Below the pieces are notes generated by a model. The model was not told the DNA's origin. It did not search any database and worked only from the letters and a program-made list of their open reading frames with translations. A stretch of 64,000 bases of DNA, from positions 7,279 through 71,278 of the forward strand of contig UZAE01012020.1 of the NCBI GenBank assembly GCA_900617975.1. Direction: 5' to 3'. Position numbers and translations under genes: made by a program. This document shows, piece by piece, positions 1 to 12,682 of this stretch. Position 1 is the first letter of the stretch. The number at the start of each line of letters is the position of its first letter. The stretch is from Rodentolepis nana. Taxonomy: Eukaryota > Platyhelminthes > Cestoda > Cyclophyllidea > Hymenolepididae.

Positions 1-198
1 GTCAACAAGCTCATTGCCTTTAATGGCACAGCGACCAGGAATCCATTGTAGAACCCCTGTTTTGTTTTTCTCTCTCAGCAGCTGATAGAGTTTTCTACAT
101 TCCTTTATCTCAGCTGTTTTGGGTGGCTCTCTGTTTCCAATTGAGCTTGTTGCTTTGGTGAATTTCGTATCCAGGCAAAATAATTGGCATATTGCTAT

Positions 199-229
199 CC
201 TAATGGTCTCTAATGGATCCTAATGGATC
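199..229 (+). repeat. three tandem 10-bp units inside LINE copy 1
   Basis: The unit CTAATGGATC is repeated about three times (the first unit is CTAATGGTCT). LINE copy 2 has a non-repetitive sequence at the equivalent place (about 26436-26470), so this is a local expansion that arose after insertion or in this copy's source. Confidence 0.6.
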
Positions 230-621
230 TATTGTGTTCCGCTGCTGCGTAGAAAGAGAAGAGTTCAGAAAAGACACCTGCACCAATGTTTGCTTGGTTT
301 TCTATGTATAACCCATCATTGAAGACTTGGAGCCATTGATCTCCAGGATAGTTGACATTGATTGTCTCAAGGGCCAGTGAGCGAATTTGTTCTGGAGGGA
401 TGTTTGATTTCCTGAAGAAGTCAAGCAGTTGGGTGCATCACACTACATCAGTGTCCGCTAATGGGTTCATGGGTAGAGAGAGGCTTTTTGGTTTGTCATC
501 GATTTATAATTCTTTCTTCAGTTCTATGGCTTTCAGTATTAGACCAGATTGCATTTTCAGATGTCTTATTCTATTCTCATAGGTGCTGAAGAACTTATCC
601 ATGGGAATGCGCAGTAGCTTC

Positions 622-969
622 TCATACAGGATTAAGGCCTTTTCTTTGATAAGGGAACATATTGTGATGCTTCCTGTAACTAGGAGCATTGCCCCAATGG
701 GTGCTGATTTTATCCCTCCAGTAGTTAGTCCTAATGCTTCGTTGTGTGCCTTCTCGAGTGGTTTGAGTCAGCTCTGTGGGTGTAATGAGTGGCTCACAGC
801 AATACAACATTATTGGCTGAATAAACATCTTGTAAGTGATGTTAAGAGTTGAGCGTGCACAGCCCCATACGCTACCAGCAAGACGCTTCAGTACATTCAG
901 TCTATTAGAGACCCGTTCTGCTATTTTAGTAATGTGACTTTTCCACATTAGCTTTGTGTCAAACGTCAT
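622..969 (-). pseudogene. LINE reverse transcriptase C-terminal fragment
   Basis: This is the longest open piece of LINE copy 1. It starts with MTFDTKLMWKSHITK, followed by ERVSNRLNVLKRLAGSVWG and then a hydrophobic IQPIMLYCCEP stretch. This order (leucine-rich helix, 'LK.LaGs.WGa', 'Y.s.I.pil.Yg.') is the thumb and connector that follow the reverse transcriptase palm in arthropod jockey-like and I-like proteins. After about 715 the frame drifts to unrelated residues, while a neighbouring frame (689-504) carries on the family-like linker. A frameshift is therefore the simplest reading. There is no YADD motif; that part of the element is missing. Confidence 0.65.
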
Positions 970-1019
970 TCCGCGATATGTGAACTCATTGGTTTTTTCT
1001 ATGGTTGTATCATTGTACC

Positions 1020-1120
1020 TTAGGAGCGGGTTTATGCTGTGACGGACCGTCCTTGTATCTTAGAAGCGGGTTTATGCTGTGACGGGCCAAAACCTTAGAA
1101 GCGGGTTTATGCTCTGATGG
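1020..1120 (+). repeat. triplicated 26-bp unit inside the LINE coding region
   Basis: Three near-identical 26-base units lie at 1020-1045, 1060-1085 and 1095-1120. Each starts TTAGRAGCGGGTTTATG. Units 1 and 2 differ at one base; unit 3 adds two more changes. Periods are 40 and 35 bases. The repeats sit in the reverse transcriptase part of LINE copy 1, just upstream (minus strand) of the TFDTKLMWKSHI block, and extra copies would alter the reading frame. Confidence 0.8.
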
Positions 1121-1190
1121 GCCAAAGAAGAAATGCAGTTTTCGCGGTGTTAATTACCATTCCATTGTTGTCAGGATTTAGATATTAAAT

Positions 1191-2456
1191 GAATTCTGTT
1201 TTTGCTGTATTTTTTTGAAAAGAATTATCGAAAAAAAGTTTTTGGCTGTATTTCTTAAAGTCTCCACTAATTTATCGACATGAGATTGCAAAGTGTTATT
1301 CGGTTCTCTAAAGTTCTTCCATAGGAAGCGAACAGTATACAAGTATTTCGCATTAAAACCTTTATTTTAATTTTTATTAATTATTTCTTGAATTGGCAGT
1401 TTCTTCCAAAATTTAAGAGGAAATTTTGAGATTATCTGTATTTAAGAAATATATACTAGCTCAGATTATCAAAATTCTGTGAAGAATTTGGTAAATTTTT
1501 GAAGAGTTTCCTCTTCCCTATCACATATATGAATGGACGCAATTGCCCACAATGATTAATTTTAATTTGTTTGAAATTTCAGTTCATATCTTGATTTTAT
1601 TTGCTTGAATATTTAACCTATAATTTATCCAACATTGTAATACTCTTAAAATTCCAATATTAGCAGAATCTATTAACTCTTAAGCAATTACCAGATCTAA
1701 TCACTAAACACACTTCGTTCTCCTTTTTTCATCAGAAAGTGAGAAAAGTTTTGCTTCTGTGAGATTTCGCAAGAGATAAAATGTGCTTTAATTAGATCTG
1801 CTTAGAGAATTAGGCAAAATTCTTTTCGCTAAATTATTCTGGTCTTTTAATTAGGTCATTTCTCAACTAACTTTAATTTTCGATTCGATAAGCTAACAAA
1901 TTACTGATTGTCTTCATTAATTCGTTTATTTTATCATAATTAATAATGTTTACTTCTAAAATTTAAACGAAGTTTGTTTCTTCTCACGTCCACAGAGTTC
2001 TTGCAGCTTTTCACGAGTGCTTATTTGCAAACAATTTTTACTTTCTATTGCCATTTTTTGCATATTCAATTTTATGTTGACCAATTGTTAAATAGTATTT
2101 TGGGAAAGTAGCGTATGTAGAATTAACCAATACTTCAATCAGAGCTTTTCGTACTAATGAAGATATGATATTTGATGAACATTTGGGAAAAATGATAAAC
2201 ATCATTTAGAATGTCATTTGATATATATAATGAAAAAAAGTATTTTGTGAAATTTGGTTTTTTTGTTAAACCGTATTTACCTTGTGACTCGCGCTTATTT
2301 GATCTGTATCGTCTTAAAGGAAAACTAATTTCCAACAGATCGGACATTTTAATATCTATTGAAGGGCTTTTATTTTTTTAAATAAGATTTTAGTTTGTTG
2401 CTTTGCACAAATTTTAATATTGAATTAAAATTAAAATCATAGAATTTTTTAGACTT
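1191..2456. other. AT-rich intergenic sequence
   Basis: No coding region, RNA gene or recognisable repeat seen. There are short homopolymer runs only. The open frame at 2135-2347 (minus) has no protein-like composition and no flanking signals. Confidence 0.6.
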
Positions 2457-2780
2457 CATTTATTTATTTCAAATAGCAAGCCTTTTGACAGTTACCATTA
2501 GCCCTTCAGGTGACTTCGGGCTTCACAAAGAGGAGGAGGAACATCAAAATGACAAAAAGTCAAGAGGGGGGACAGAAGAGTGATTCACAGTTGTGAAAGA
2601 GACAGGCAGACACAAAGGCAGAGAAATGGTAAGATGAGTGCTGTGACAGTGATCGAATATGGCATACAGTTGGGTCATGGTTGTTTGAAGTCAGAAATCA
2701 ATTGCCGATTAATGGACTTTTTTTCCGTATGAGTATGCATTGCCCAGGGTACACCTCGTGGAAGTAAGTCTATCTCGCAA
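2457..2780 (-). mobile_element. SINE-like element, copy 1
   Basis: A full-length but diverged member of the main interspersed family in this window. On the plus strand it begins with the reversed tail (catttatttatttcaaat), then the conserved 'cattagcccttcaggtgac' block, a purine-rich middle (the reversed pyrimidine tract), 'actttttttccgtatgagta', and the reversed head with GAAGTAAGTCTATC. Length is about 324 bp. A clear target-site duplication is not visible, which fits an older insertion. Confidence 0.85.
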
Positions 2781-4947
2781 CAAAAACGTTCAAAATAAAT
2801 GCCTTCATGCAAAATAATAGGACATTTAAGGTTTGATGTTCTGAATCCAAATTAAAAATTTTTAACTTTATTTCAATTCACCAAATTGGTATATAAATGA
2901 AACTAGGGATCATTATTTTCCAGAATGCAGTTCATGTATGTTGCCAATTTTACTGTCAATTCTTTCTATTCATGCAATCAGTATTTTATGCTCCGCTTAT
3001 GTTTTGATGTAAGCCCTGCCTTTAACCTAGGCTTAACTTAGCATAAAGCCTATTTGCGCTTGACTGATCAGAAATTATTCCACCAAGGATCTTAAATGTT
3101 GCTTAACACTTTTTTGCTTCATCAATGTCATCATCAATAATTGATGTGCAGAATCTGAAATTTCTAAAGCTCATTAAACATTTGTTTTATAGCCACTGAA
3201 TTTCAATGATTTTCTGTAACATATAGCTTTGGTTTTGGAAGAAAAATATGTAATAAAAATATGGCATATTCCATTTGTCCTCACACATTTGATCCCATCA
3301 TCCAATCGTCGTAAAACATAAATTTTCTAATAAAAAAATTAAATGGCTGCCATTGTAAAATATACACAATCTTAAGTAAACCGCGAATGACGTCATTTGA
3401 ATGCTCATTAATGAATAAAAAATCATTGTAAGATTAAATTATTGATTAAATTGTTTGAAATTCCTTTTTTGTTATAATCAGCCTAGTTTTAGCAATTTTG
3501 GTTTTCCTGAGCATTATCTTTTCCAAATAAAGTTGTTTGTAGAATTTCGACAGTTTAAAAATATGTAGGCTTAGCCCTAGCGAAATACAAGATATTAGTA
3601 TATATGTTTAACTTGTTTAGGCACCTTAAAATCTCAAAGCAATTAATGTGAATTTTAGTAAATTACGTATACTTGACTTTAGATTTCATTTTACTGTTCA
3701 TCACTTAGCTTATATGTTGATCTTTCACTAATGCAAATGCACTAATGATTCGCAATTTCATATAGGAAATAATAAAGCTCGTGAACTTATTATTTTATTG
3801 AAGAAATAGAAGCGGATTCGATCTGTTACTGGTTTTGAGAATTTTTAAGTAGATTCATTGAAGCTTTTTAAAAATAAATTGTACTCTTTGCTCTGTATAA
3901 TAAAGTTGACGCGCATTGAAATGTTAAGTTATCGATTCAAGAATGACATTTTTTTGTCGACCGAACTATTTTATAGAAATATTTAATGTGGACTTTATTT
4001 TTTATTAAATTCGCCTTTCTACTTTGAGAATATAAAATGTTCATAAATTAGCAAATTTATATTTAGCACTTTAAATTACTAATTGTGCTTGCTTAAATTT
4101 GTATGTTTGATTAATAGTCTGAATTTCATAGAGAAAAATTTCCAAAAATTTTGATTTACGATTTTAAAATTTACATTAAATTTAGACTTTGCGTGAATGA
4201 TGGATACTTCTTCCAACACAGATCAAATTAATAATTTATAGAGCGAAAAATTATTTCCTAAATTAGTATATATATGTACTTATATATTTGGGTTATTAAA
4301 ATTTATACATTGTTTCCTGTCTGACTCGGGCTGATTTTACTGCATTGTAGGAAAAAATCCATTTCAAAGATTGTTGATTTCTTTTATGAAGTTGTACATG
4401 CTTTATAAAACTTCTAAATGAATGGCACAGGATGCTATTCTACCTTTCAGACCTATTATTGGACTTTAATTTAACGTCAAGGAAAATGCGAAAATTACGG
4501 ATCGCCGTCTAAATTATTAACCGGTTGACTTTTGCAGTTTGTTCAAACTTAAGAGCCAAATAGTGGAACATATCTATGACTTAAATTGATATTAATATAT
4601 CCGTAACGCTATCAAAGCACATAGTTTTGAACGAAAATACTTCTTTTTGAACTGAATTCAAGTAACTTTAGTCGTCTAATAACAAATTAATGAGCTTTCT
4701 AATCATTTTAGGATTTCATTGGATTTCAATTTATAGCGATACATAATATTCATTTTATTTGCTGGAAATGCAAAACAATTTACAAACATCCTAAATCGGT
4801 TGATTGAATGTGTTGGTTAGGTAACTAGAATGAAATTTATAATTTCATTTCATTTAGAAAAATGCAGAATCCATTTTTATATGAGCTTGAAATTTATTAA
4901 AAAGATAAACTTGAAATTTTGGTAAACATATTTTATGCCTCTATTTA
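2781..4947. other. AT-rich intergenic sequence
   Basis: No gene, RNA or named repeat recognised. Composition is uniformly AT-rich. Confidence 0.55.
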
Positions 4948-5274
4948 GGGGTGCGGGATAGACTTACCTCCACGTGGTGCACCTTGGACAACGTATACTC
5001 ATACGGCTAAATAGTCTATTAACCGGCAGTTGACTTCTGACTTCAAACTACCATAACCCCACTGGATGCCATATTCTACCACTTCCACAGTAATCATCCT
5101 ACCTTTTATCTGCCTTTGTGTCTGTATCTTTTACAACTGTAAACCACTCTTCAGTTCACCCTCCCCTCTCGACTTTCTGTCTGCTTTGATGTTCCTTCCC
5201 CCTGTGAAGACCGAGATCAGCTAAAGGGCTAATGATAGCTATTAAAACGCCTGCCATTTGAAATAAATAAATGT
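4948..5274 (+). mobile_element. SINE-like element, copy 2, with target duplication
   Basis: The head (ggggtgcgggatagactta), the CCACGTGG block, the middle 'ccggcagttgacttctgac', a pyrimidine-rich stretch and the terminal 'aaacgcctgccatttga' plus (AAAT)n-like tail are all present. The direct repeat CTCTATTTA flanks the element at 4939-4947 and 5275-5283. This marks both ends and shows insertion by target-primed reverse transcription rather than DNA transposition. Confidence 0.9.
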
Positions 5275-5283
5275 CTCTATTTA

Positions 5284-8200
5284 ACATTTAAGGTCATACA
5301 TACGCACTGGAAGTCGTTATTTTAGCTAAGAGGAAAGAACACCCAGCTTTTCATTATTCCATTAAAACCTAAGTCACAATTATTAATGCAAATTCATTCG
5401 ATCACGTGGTTTTAATTCAAAATAATAAATAAAGAAAGAGAAGCAAAAATATTAATCACGTCAGTAAAGATATTCAAATATTGAATCAATTGAATGGCGA
5501 ATGAAGAATTTATGATCGAATTCATATGTCTTGAGTTAGAATCGAATTTTGTTTGATTAAATTTATGTATCTAAATCAATTTGATTCCAGTAGTCATGAA
5601 ATCGAGTATACGTTCAGAGGTTGAAGCAAATTACTAATTTTATTCTTATTTACGCAGTTTAATAAATCTTTTTATATCGGCATTCATGTAGATCAACTGT
5701 TTTTTTTAATTAGAAAAATTGGGCACTGCTTAAAACAATGTTGTCTGCTTTTCTTTCTCTAATTAAAGGCCAGAAAAATTCACCCTGGATGAGGAGTGAT
5801 CTATTGCAATTCTCATCTACGCCTCATTTAATTAAACGTATTTCTGAGCATCAATTTTATTAAAATAGTAATCGGCTTGATGAATTTAAAATTTACAGTG
5901 CCAATTTTAACTAGCTAAGGCATTATTTTCACTCAACATGCTTTTATTTTTTAAATTAATTATCCTTGATTGAATTAGCTAATAAATTGACTTAATACTC
6001 ATTTGGAAAGCTTAAATTCTTTTGTTGAATTAAATTTACTTAAACAATTTGTGAGTCTAGACTTCGAAGTTGCAATTTTCAAAGTTATATAGAGAAAAAA
6101 GATGAATACAATCATAAATTAAGCGCTTTGGTTGATTTTAAACTTCAATTGAGTGTTTTACACATTAATTATATGATTTTGTGTTTATTTTTCATTTTAA
6201 ATTAATTTTTAAAGAAATATATTGAAAAAAGTTGAACATACGACTGCATACTTTATTTGTGTGCCTTTCCATAAAACTCTAAGCTAATCCTAATTTGCTT
6301 ATATTTACTAAATATTATAATGCTTTTATGGAATTTTATAAATTATTACTCTGCTATTTAATATTTTTATTTTGTTGTTTTCTTAATTTCTCCAAATATC
6401 ATTCAAGAAGGCATCAATAATGTAATCACTCTTGATGGACACGTATGTCGCAATTTAATGCAACTTATTTTATTTGAATTCTTTATTTTAAATACTCTCT
6501 TATAATTTGCAAAAAGAATTTTCATTGTTATAATTCAACTTTATGAGTTTGGTAATAAATCAGTCAAAGATAAGTTAATATAATGGAGGATTATTTTTTT
6601 GCGAACTACATGACGCAGTGGTTACTATTGAAAAGGAACATATTTTGATAAATCATTTGTTGATATAGTATCGAATCTGTTTAATTTCTTAGCAATAGCT
6701 CAATTAACTGTTAAGCTAAGTATTTTACGCTTATTTTGGGCTAAATTGGTTTCTGTTACTGAAATTTTGTACGTTCCAGACTACGATATGATATGAAGTT
6801 TATTTGATGACCAATTGACAAATCTTTTATTCTTATGCATCGTGAATAATAATGGAGCAACTAAAATGGAAACAATTGAAATCGTAAAACTATGTTTTTC
6901 TTAATTCTTCAAGTGTAAGTTTCCTGGACAAGATGAACCTAGCAATCTTCTTACAACTAACTGCCACGAAAGAGTTTTCTCCCGATTTCACAAGGTGAAA
7001 AAGTGCATAGTTCACCCTTTTATAATGTAAAAGACCCGAACGATTGGCCTTAAATACTTCATTAAAAATGATTGTGTAATTAAAATGCTAGTGGTTTTAT
7101 TAAACTAAACCCATCCATTTATTGCCTAAACCGAATAGTCAGGTTTCATGCAGTGTAATTCGAATTTTCTGCCTAAGGTATTGATTTAACTTCGTTTCGT
7201 TTGAAACAAACGCAACGACTGCAAATGCAAAACGTTAAATTGTTGAGAAAATTAGCTTTGAGTGGCGTAACGGATGGGGAACTTCACTTTTGACCTGAAG
7301 CACAATTATTTTCGAAGAGTGACTCATCATATTCATCCTTCAATAACATTTGGGTTGCAGCTTATTTTACTGTCTCCACTATGTTGTATACGCTTTGAAT
7401 TTGAGCTAATATCACTGGTCACATCTCCGTCACCAAAATTAAGCTCGCTTTAGTCAATAGCCTGTTGTTTATTATATTTAACTAGAACTCGCGCTATGCT
7501 GCTCTATAATTGCACATTGCATTGTAGTAATAGTGGCAAACTTTCATGAAACGCGTGCTCAAGTAAAAAATGTCTGATTTCTGTTAAAATTATAAAACAG
7601 CAATAACATAACTGCCAAAAATTTGGTACATGAATTTATTGCCAATGCCTGGATAGTCTTAATTCATTATTTAAGTTTTGAATATTTGTTTTTTTCTTAA
7701 CGTTTCATATTGAACGCAATGAGATTTGATTATATTAAAGTAAATTATACAGATGCGTATTTTGTGTATGGATAGATAATTGTCGTAGACATTTCTGAAA
7801 AAATGAGAGTTGAAAAGTTGTTAAAACATTTTCAGCAGTGTTATTGAAGAAGTGGATGCAACGCTGGATAGACAAATTGATTTTGAAGGTATACGAGCTA
7901 GTCCATTAAGAACCATATATTATTGATGAGAAAAGGGGTTGATATATTATATCAAACTATAATACACACATTCAAATAATGTAAAAATAGAATATATATG
8001 TATAAGAATTCAGTGAAAAACTGTCTTAATTTTAAATGAAGCAAAATATTTTGGTTTCGTAAATCTAATTCATAAATAATACTTAATAGAATGGTTATAA
8101 AAAATGGCGGTCTTCTAAGTGTAAACATACAATTTTGTGCTTTCTTCAGCTGTCGACTTTGGAGGAAATGCATACTAATTATTTTGATGCTTTAGTTAAG

Positions 8201-10440
8201 TGGGACAACAAATATAAGTTTGTTATGAACATCATACACAAGAATCTTAATTAAAATTACGTAATATTTAATATAATTTAAAATAGAGTTTATATAATTC
8301 CATTTTAATTAGTTCCCAAATATTTGGAACAGCTGTTATCTGAAATTAATTTAGTTTATATGCTATCGAGTACCATCAGTGCTTCCATTTTTCACTTCTA
8401 TCCAGGACAATTGCGTGGCTTTCAAATATATGCATATTAAACGTTATTTGCTAAGCGTTCAAGAAAAATGAAGTTGAATTTTGTGTATCTGCGCATTACC
8501 TAATCATCGTTAATTTCAGATTTTAAAATTCCTTCCCCATTAAGTCACTTAAATTTAGGTCTTGAAACGTAGACGAAAATTCAAGCATCTCTTCAAAAAA
8601 TTACGTCAATTAGACAAAAATAAATTAAATAATTCAGTAATTGAAATCAAATTATCATATTTTCCGAAAATATTTAATTCAAATGCCTTGACGCGATAAA
8701 CAAGCTTGGAGAGCAGACATACTTCTAGAGATAAGCATCTTTCGATTTTACCTTAATTCCAAATTTAGTTGCTCTATTATTTAAATCAGGCGCAGTTCAT
8801 TTAGATTTTATTCTAAGTACAATACAATTACCACTTATTGGCTTTTGATTAGACAAAAAACTGATTATATTAAAGTTCTTGCAATGCTGATGACTTAGGC
8901 TCGGATATGAAATATTAAGTGTAATATTTTAAAGAGATATAACTTTTTTCTCTTTTGGATGAGAGACGTTTTGTTTCATAAATATGTATCAAAATATTTT
9001 ATAAGCTTTCTGCCTAACTATAAATCTATTGTTTTTGAGCTTTTCACAAGCAAAGCACAGGGCGTGAATTTCCAGTTTCAGTTTTGTTTACGCTATTGCT
9101 ACGAAAAAAGCATTTCTATTAGTTTTATTTATTTATTTCATTTAATATTGTAGCCAAATAGAAGGCTTGCACCAGGAGTGCCATATTTTAAGTTCGTTGA
9201 ACCTTGAACTAAGATTGTTATTAAATTTCTATTTATGTGATAGACCAATTTATTTGTCATGAAAAATGAGCAAAGTTTTTGAGAATTTTAAGACATTTAT
9301 AATGTACCAACAAAATAATTCTCCAGTTTAAAAAGGAATTAATAAGAAACTAATGTTGTATTAGCTTATCTGGGTAAGAATTAAAGATGTTCGCACATGC
9401 TCTTAAATATCTTTAGAGAAAGGTACTATTTAATAAAATATAACGATTCCGAAAGGGAAAAATAGATTTGTGTGAGTCTTAGTAGCCGTCAATTTGGAAA
9501 TGCGAAGCTGGTTTGATTGAATGTCTGATGAAACTCGTGAACCAGAAAGTCCAAATAAAATGGCCGATATGCAAATCACATAATTAATTGCCGACTTAAA
9601 TTTAATGCTCACATAAAACTACGAAAAAAATAAAAATTAGGAGAATAATTATTGAGCCAAAAACATATTGCTATTCATATGCCAGAAATACTGCGATTTA
9701 TAATTTCGAAACGTAACTGTTAGACACATATATAAATATAACTACCACTGGGGAAAGGGAGATTAAAGTAGAAAAGAAAACATAAAATTATTGCGTGTTC
9801 AGGAACTAATAACATTAATTTATCTGATGTTATTGAGTGAGGCGGAGTAGCAATAAGTTAAAACAAATCTAAATTCAGTATTGTTTATCAATTTAGAAAG
9901 GCAAGAGGACAACCTAATCTTGGAAGAATGTTTAAAATTAAATAAAAGTGAATACTCGGCATTACCAATTTCATGTAAACGCAAATGTGTACGAATTGCA
10001 TAGATGAACTGATTTACAAACAGGCATTCCACGCAACGAAATTTAATAAATTGGCGTTCATCTAACCTGAAAACTTATATATTTATATATGTCGAAATTC
10101 ATAACTAATCTAATTTTCTGTAATAATTGCATGAACGCATTTGCGAAATCTCCTATTCTTAAATCCAAACTTCAGAGATAAATTCGAATGGAATATTTCA
10201 ACCATTCGTACTTTACGGCCTAGAAGCTACTCAAATTTGCATTTAAGTGAGTGTTCTGGCCTTGAAACATGAATTTTAGGGCATTTTTGAAGTGCTGTAA
10301 AAAGCAAGCAATATTTTTATTATCACTTTTATATATTATTTATTCATATTAGAAGCATACAAAAAAATAAAAAATAAAAAATTTCAAATTCCGTTGGTTA
10401 TCCGCTAATGGAGTGGGGCGTCTCAAAAATTTGGTGCGTG
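5284..10440. other. long AT-rich stretch without recognisable genes
   Basis: Short open frames at 7952-8173, 8959-9153, 9430-9612 and 9820-10032 have no family resemblance, no splice-like borders and AT-driven composition; I treat them as chance. A small perfect stem (CGTTT/AAACG) at about 7197-7213 and a run of AAAAAT-type repeats at 10361-10382 are the only local structures noted. Confidence 0.55.
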
Positions 10441-10445
10441 ACCAT

Positions 10446-10743
10446 ACCCACGATTTCAACTCTCCTATCAATCTGAAATCAAAAGTAAAAAAGATTATCA
10501 ATCTACAATTATATCGCTATGTCCGGAACTACGGAAAAGTTTTAGATATATTTTTTACGAAATGGCGACTGTCTAAAGAAAAAAACCGTTTTTGTACAAC
10601 TTTTTGAACATTCTTCGATTTTTTAAAAAAAGTAAAATAAAAATCTGGGAGTGGCCGTAGTTCCGGAAATAGACAAGGTTTTAAAGAAGATTCTCTTGAA
10701 ATTTAAAGTAAATCGGTTCAGCAGAATTTGAAAAATCGTGGGT
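10446..10743. repeat. inverted pair of a two-block module (foldback-like)
   Basis: The left module has block ACCCACGATTT (10446-10456), 65 bases, then block TCCGGAACTACGG (10522-10534). The right module is the same on the other strand: CCGTAGTTCCGGA (10655-10667), 65 bases, then AAATCGTGGGT (10733-10743). The two blocks and the exact 65-base spacing agree, while the bases between have diverged. The loop between the inner blocks is about 120 bases. It could be a foldback or MITE-like element or two insertions of the same repeat. No coding potential is seen in the loop. Confidence 0.7.
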
Positions 10744-10849
10744 ATCAGATTCAAAAAACAGTTTTGAGAAAAACACGTTTTAAAGTTTCAAGTAAAATAT
10801 ATTGTAGTCTAAGTCATAAAATTATATTTTTAACCTACATTTATTTAGT

Positions 10850-11370
10850 CTGCTACTCCTGCTGCATACATCGGACCTTCCTTGACATTGAAAAACTATT
10901 TTCGGTGTCTCTGTTTTCTTTTCGGGCAGTTCTGGCCACCTTTGATGCGCTTGATCCTCGTATCTCGGAGCGGTCAATCCTGGCGTTGTCTCGTCTGATA
11001 GAAAATGCATGCTCTTCTGGACCAATTTTCACTCCCACAATCGTCATCCTCTTCAATATCGGTATAAGGTTTTTAGTTCAAAAACACGTTGCAATAAATG
11101 TTGCAATTTCTATGATCTGAGACCTGGAACGGATATGCTTTGAGCGAAAGCTCATATCAGCGAGTTTAGAGACTCATTATTATTTTGAGTTTCTGAACCC
11201 AAACGTCGAATCAATAACTCTTCTGATGAGAAACTTCGAAGGATTTGTCAACGAATGGACATGATGGAAAGTAGCGTGGACTATTGCAACTACATTGTAA
11301 TGCAATTTTGAACCCGAGTCCGCGCTGAGCCGTTCTTGAAAATCCAATCTCGGAAAACTTCTAAACACAT
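10850..11370 (-). pseudogene. GC-richer block of unknown origin; possible decayed transposon or gene fragment
   Basis: GC content rises clearly over 10850-11060 and 11200-11370. On the minus strand one frame at 11025-10822 reads LTAPRYEDQAHQRWPELPEK, then KIVFQCQ and SDVCSR. The spacing of tryptophan, proline and cysteines faintly recalls the cysteine-rich tail of piggyBac-type transposases, but the motif is incomplete. Overlapping frames at 11056-10853 (minus), 10728-11120 (plus) and 11368-11180 (minus) are also open, so composition alone could explain them. Adjacent to the inverted module at 10446-10743, which may be part of the same element. I do not recognise it with confidence. Confidence 0.25.
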
Positions 11371-11482
11371 TAGTCGCAATTATTATGTATAATTACTTCT
11401 TTATCATTTGATTTCCTTAATTTGGCTGTTGATGCACTTGTAGAACTGGTGTTTTCCTGTTCCGTGAATCTATTGCCGTGAT

Positions 11483-11522
11483 GTATATATATATAAATAA
11501 ATAAATAAAGATAGATAGATAT
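11483..11522. repeat. compound microsatellite (TA)n-(AAAT)n-(GATA)n
   Basis: Consecutive short runs of TA, AAAT and GATA units. No element body resembling the main SINE family precedes it. Confidence 0.8.
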
Positions 11523-12682
11523 AACGGAACAAAAGAGCTTACTAAGAAATATATATTCAGGTAGTCTGAGAACCCATTATGTCCTTTGTTCGATTAATTG
11601 CAGTCCAACCGATTTTTATGCCTGCTCAGCAAAATACTTATATCTCCAAAACTAATTTGAATTTTGGGAAATCCTCTCGTAGATATATTCTTAAATAGGC
11701 AAACTATGAAAATATGCAAAATAAAATTTTCGAAATTTTTTTTCTAGATCAGATTACCCCCTTAAGTCATCAGAGAATTAATTTTTTTTCAAGCGGGTGA
11801 ATTCATTTGTAAAATAAAATGGTGTCTCAGTTCCAGTTAATTCTACATGGATCTGGAAGTCTTTTATAGAAATCCATGTTGGATTGAAATTGCAATATTT
11901 GACAATTTTTCATTACTTTTCAATTAAATCATAATGAGTCAATATATATCTATTTTGGTGACTGAGTATTACACCAATGATACATGATCTTGTAAATTGA
12001 TACAGTAATCAACGTGTTAAAGAATTACCATTTTTTCGAAACTTTCTATCATTAATTTAAGAACTAATTATCTCAAAACATTTCTATTACCATTAAGTAG
12101 GCATTAAATCATCGATAATATGCATTAGCAATTATTTTAGTAAATATATATATATATAATGCGAAATAAAATTAACGACTTGACTTTGCATAAAATTAAA
12201 ACTCTACTTTACTTTCTTTAAATTAATTATTTGATTAAATAAAGCTTCGGTGGACATTATAAATCTGACAGGCCATTAATTTTATCATTAGCAACTTTTA
12301 TTGATCATCTGATTGGTTGAAAATATCAATTATGCCCTAACGTGCCATAGTAACGTGCGCATCACAATGAAACATATGAATGCATTTTTAAAACAATAAC
12401 TGATGACATTTGTAAATGATTCGTAATGTAATTATGGATAATTAGTTGATCTATGCCTGAGCTGGCGATGCTTAGAAGATTTTGAAATATTTTACGCAAT
12501 TTAAATTTTCCAGTTTTAAATAATAAATGGTTAACTTATATAAGTACATGCTATTTAAAACAAAACGTTGACTTTCGAAAATTTTTTAATAATTGAAAAT
12601 GATAGTATGCTTTTGATCCTGGAGATAGAAGAAATTTCATAATTTGTATACTTTCATATTCAGAATTTATCTTTGGAAAAAT
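11523..12682. other. AT-rich intergenic sequence
   Basis: Contains a (TA)n run at about 12143-12159 and otherwise nothing recognisable. Confidence 0.55.

Larger units (their letters stand above)
1..1190 (-). mobile_element. 5'-truncated non-LTR retrotransposon (LINE), copy 1
   Basis: Read on the minus strand this is the C-terminal part of a LINE ORF2-like protein. Order from the 5' side: the end of the reverse transcriptase palm/thumb (about 1160-970), with a segment reading TFDTKLMWKSHI that matches the usual 'LGVTFDxKLTWKxHI' block of these proteins; then a linker (969-622 and, one frame away, 689-504); then an RNase H-like region at about 240-1, with WIPGRCAIKGNELVD just at the window edge. 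The frame changes between about 715 and 690 and again near 1120, so the copy is dead. Relative to the second copy at 26221-26478 it lacks about 29 bases that encode the SDSQ block of RNase H. The 5' border near 1190 is where recognisable coding stops. The 3' end lies outside the window. The clade (I/R1/LOA-like, because RNase H is present) is inferred. Confidence 0.8.
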
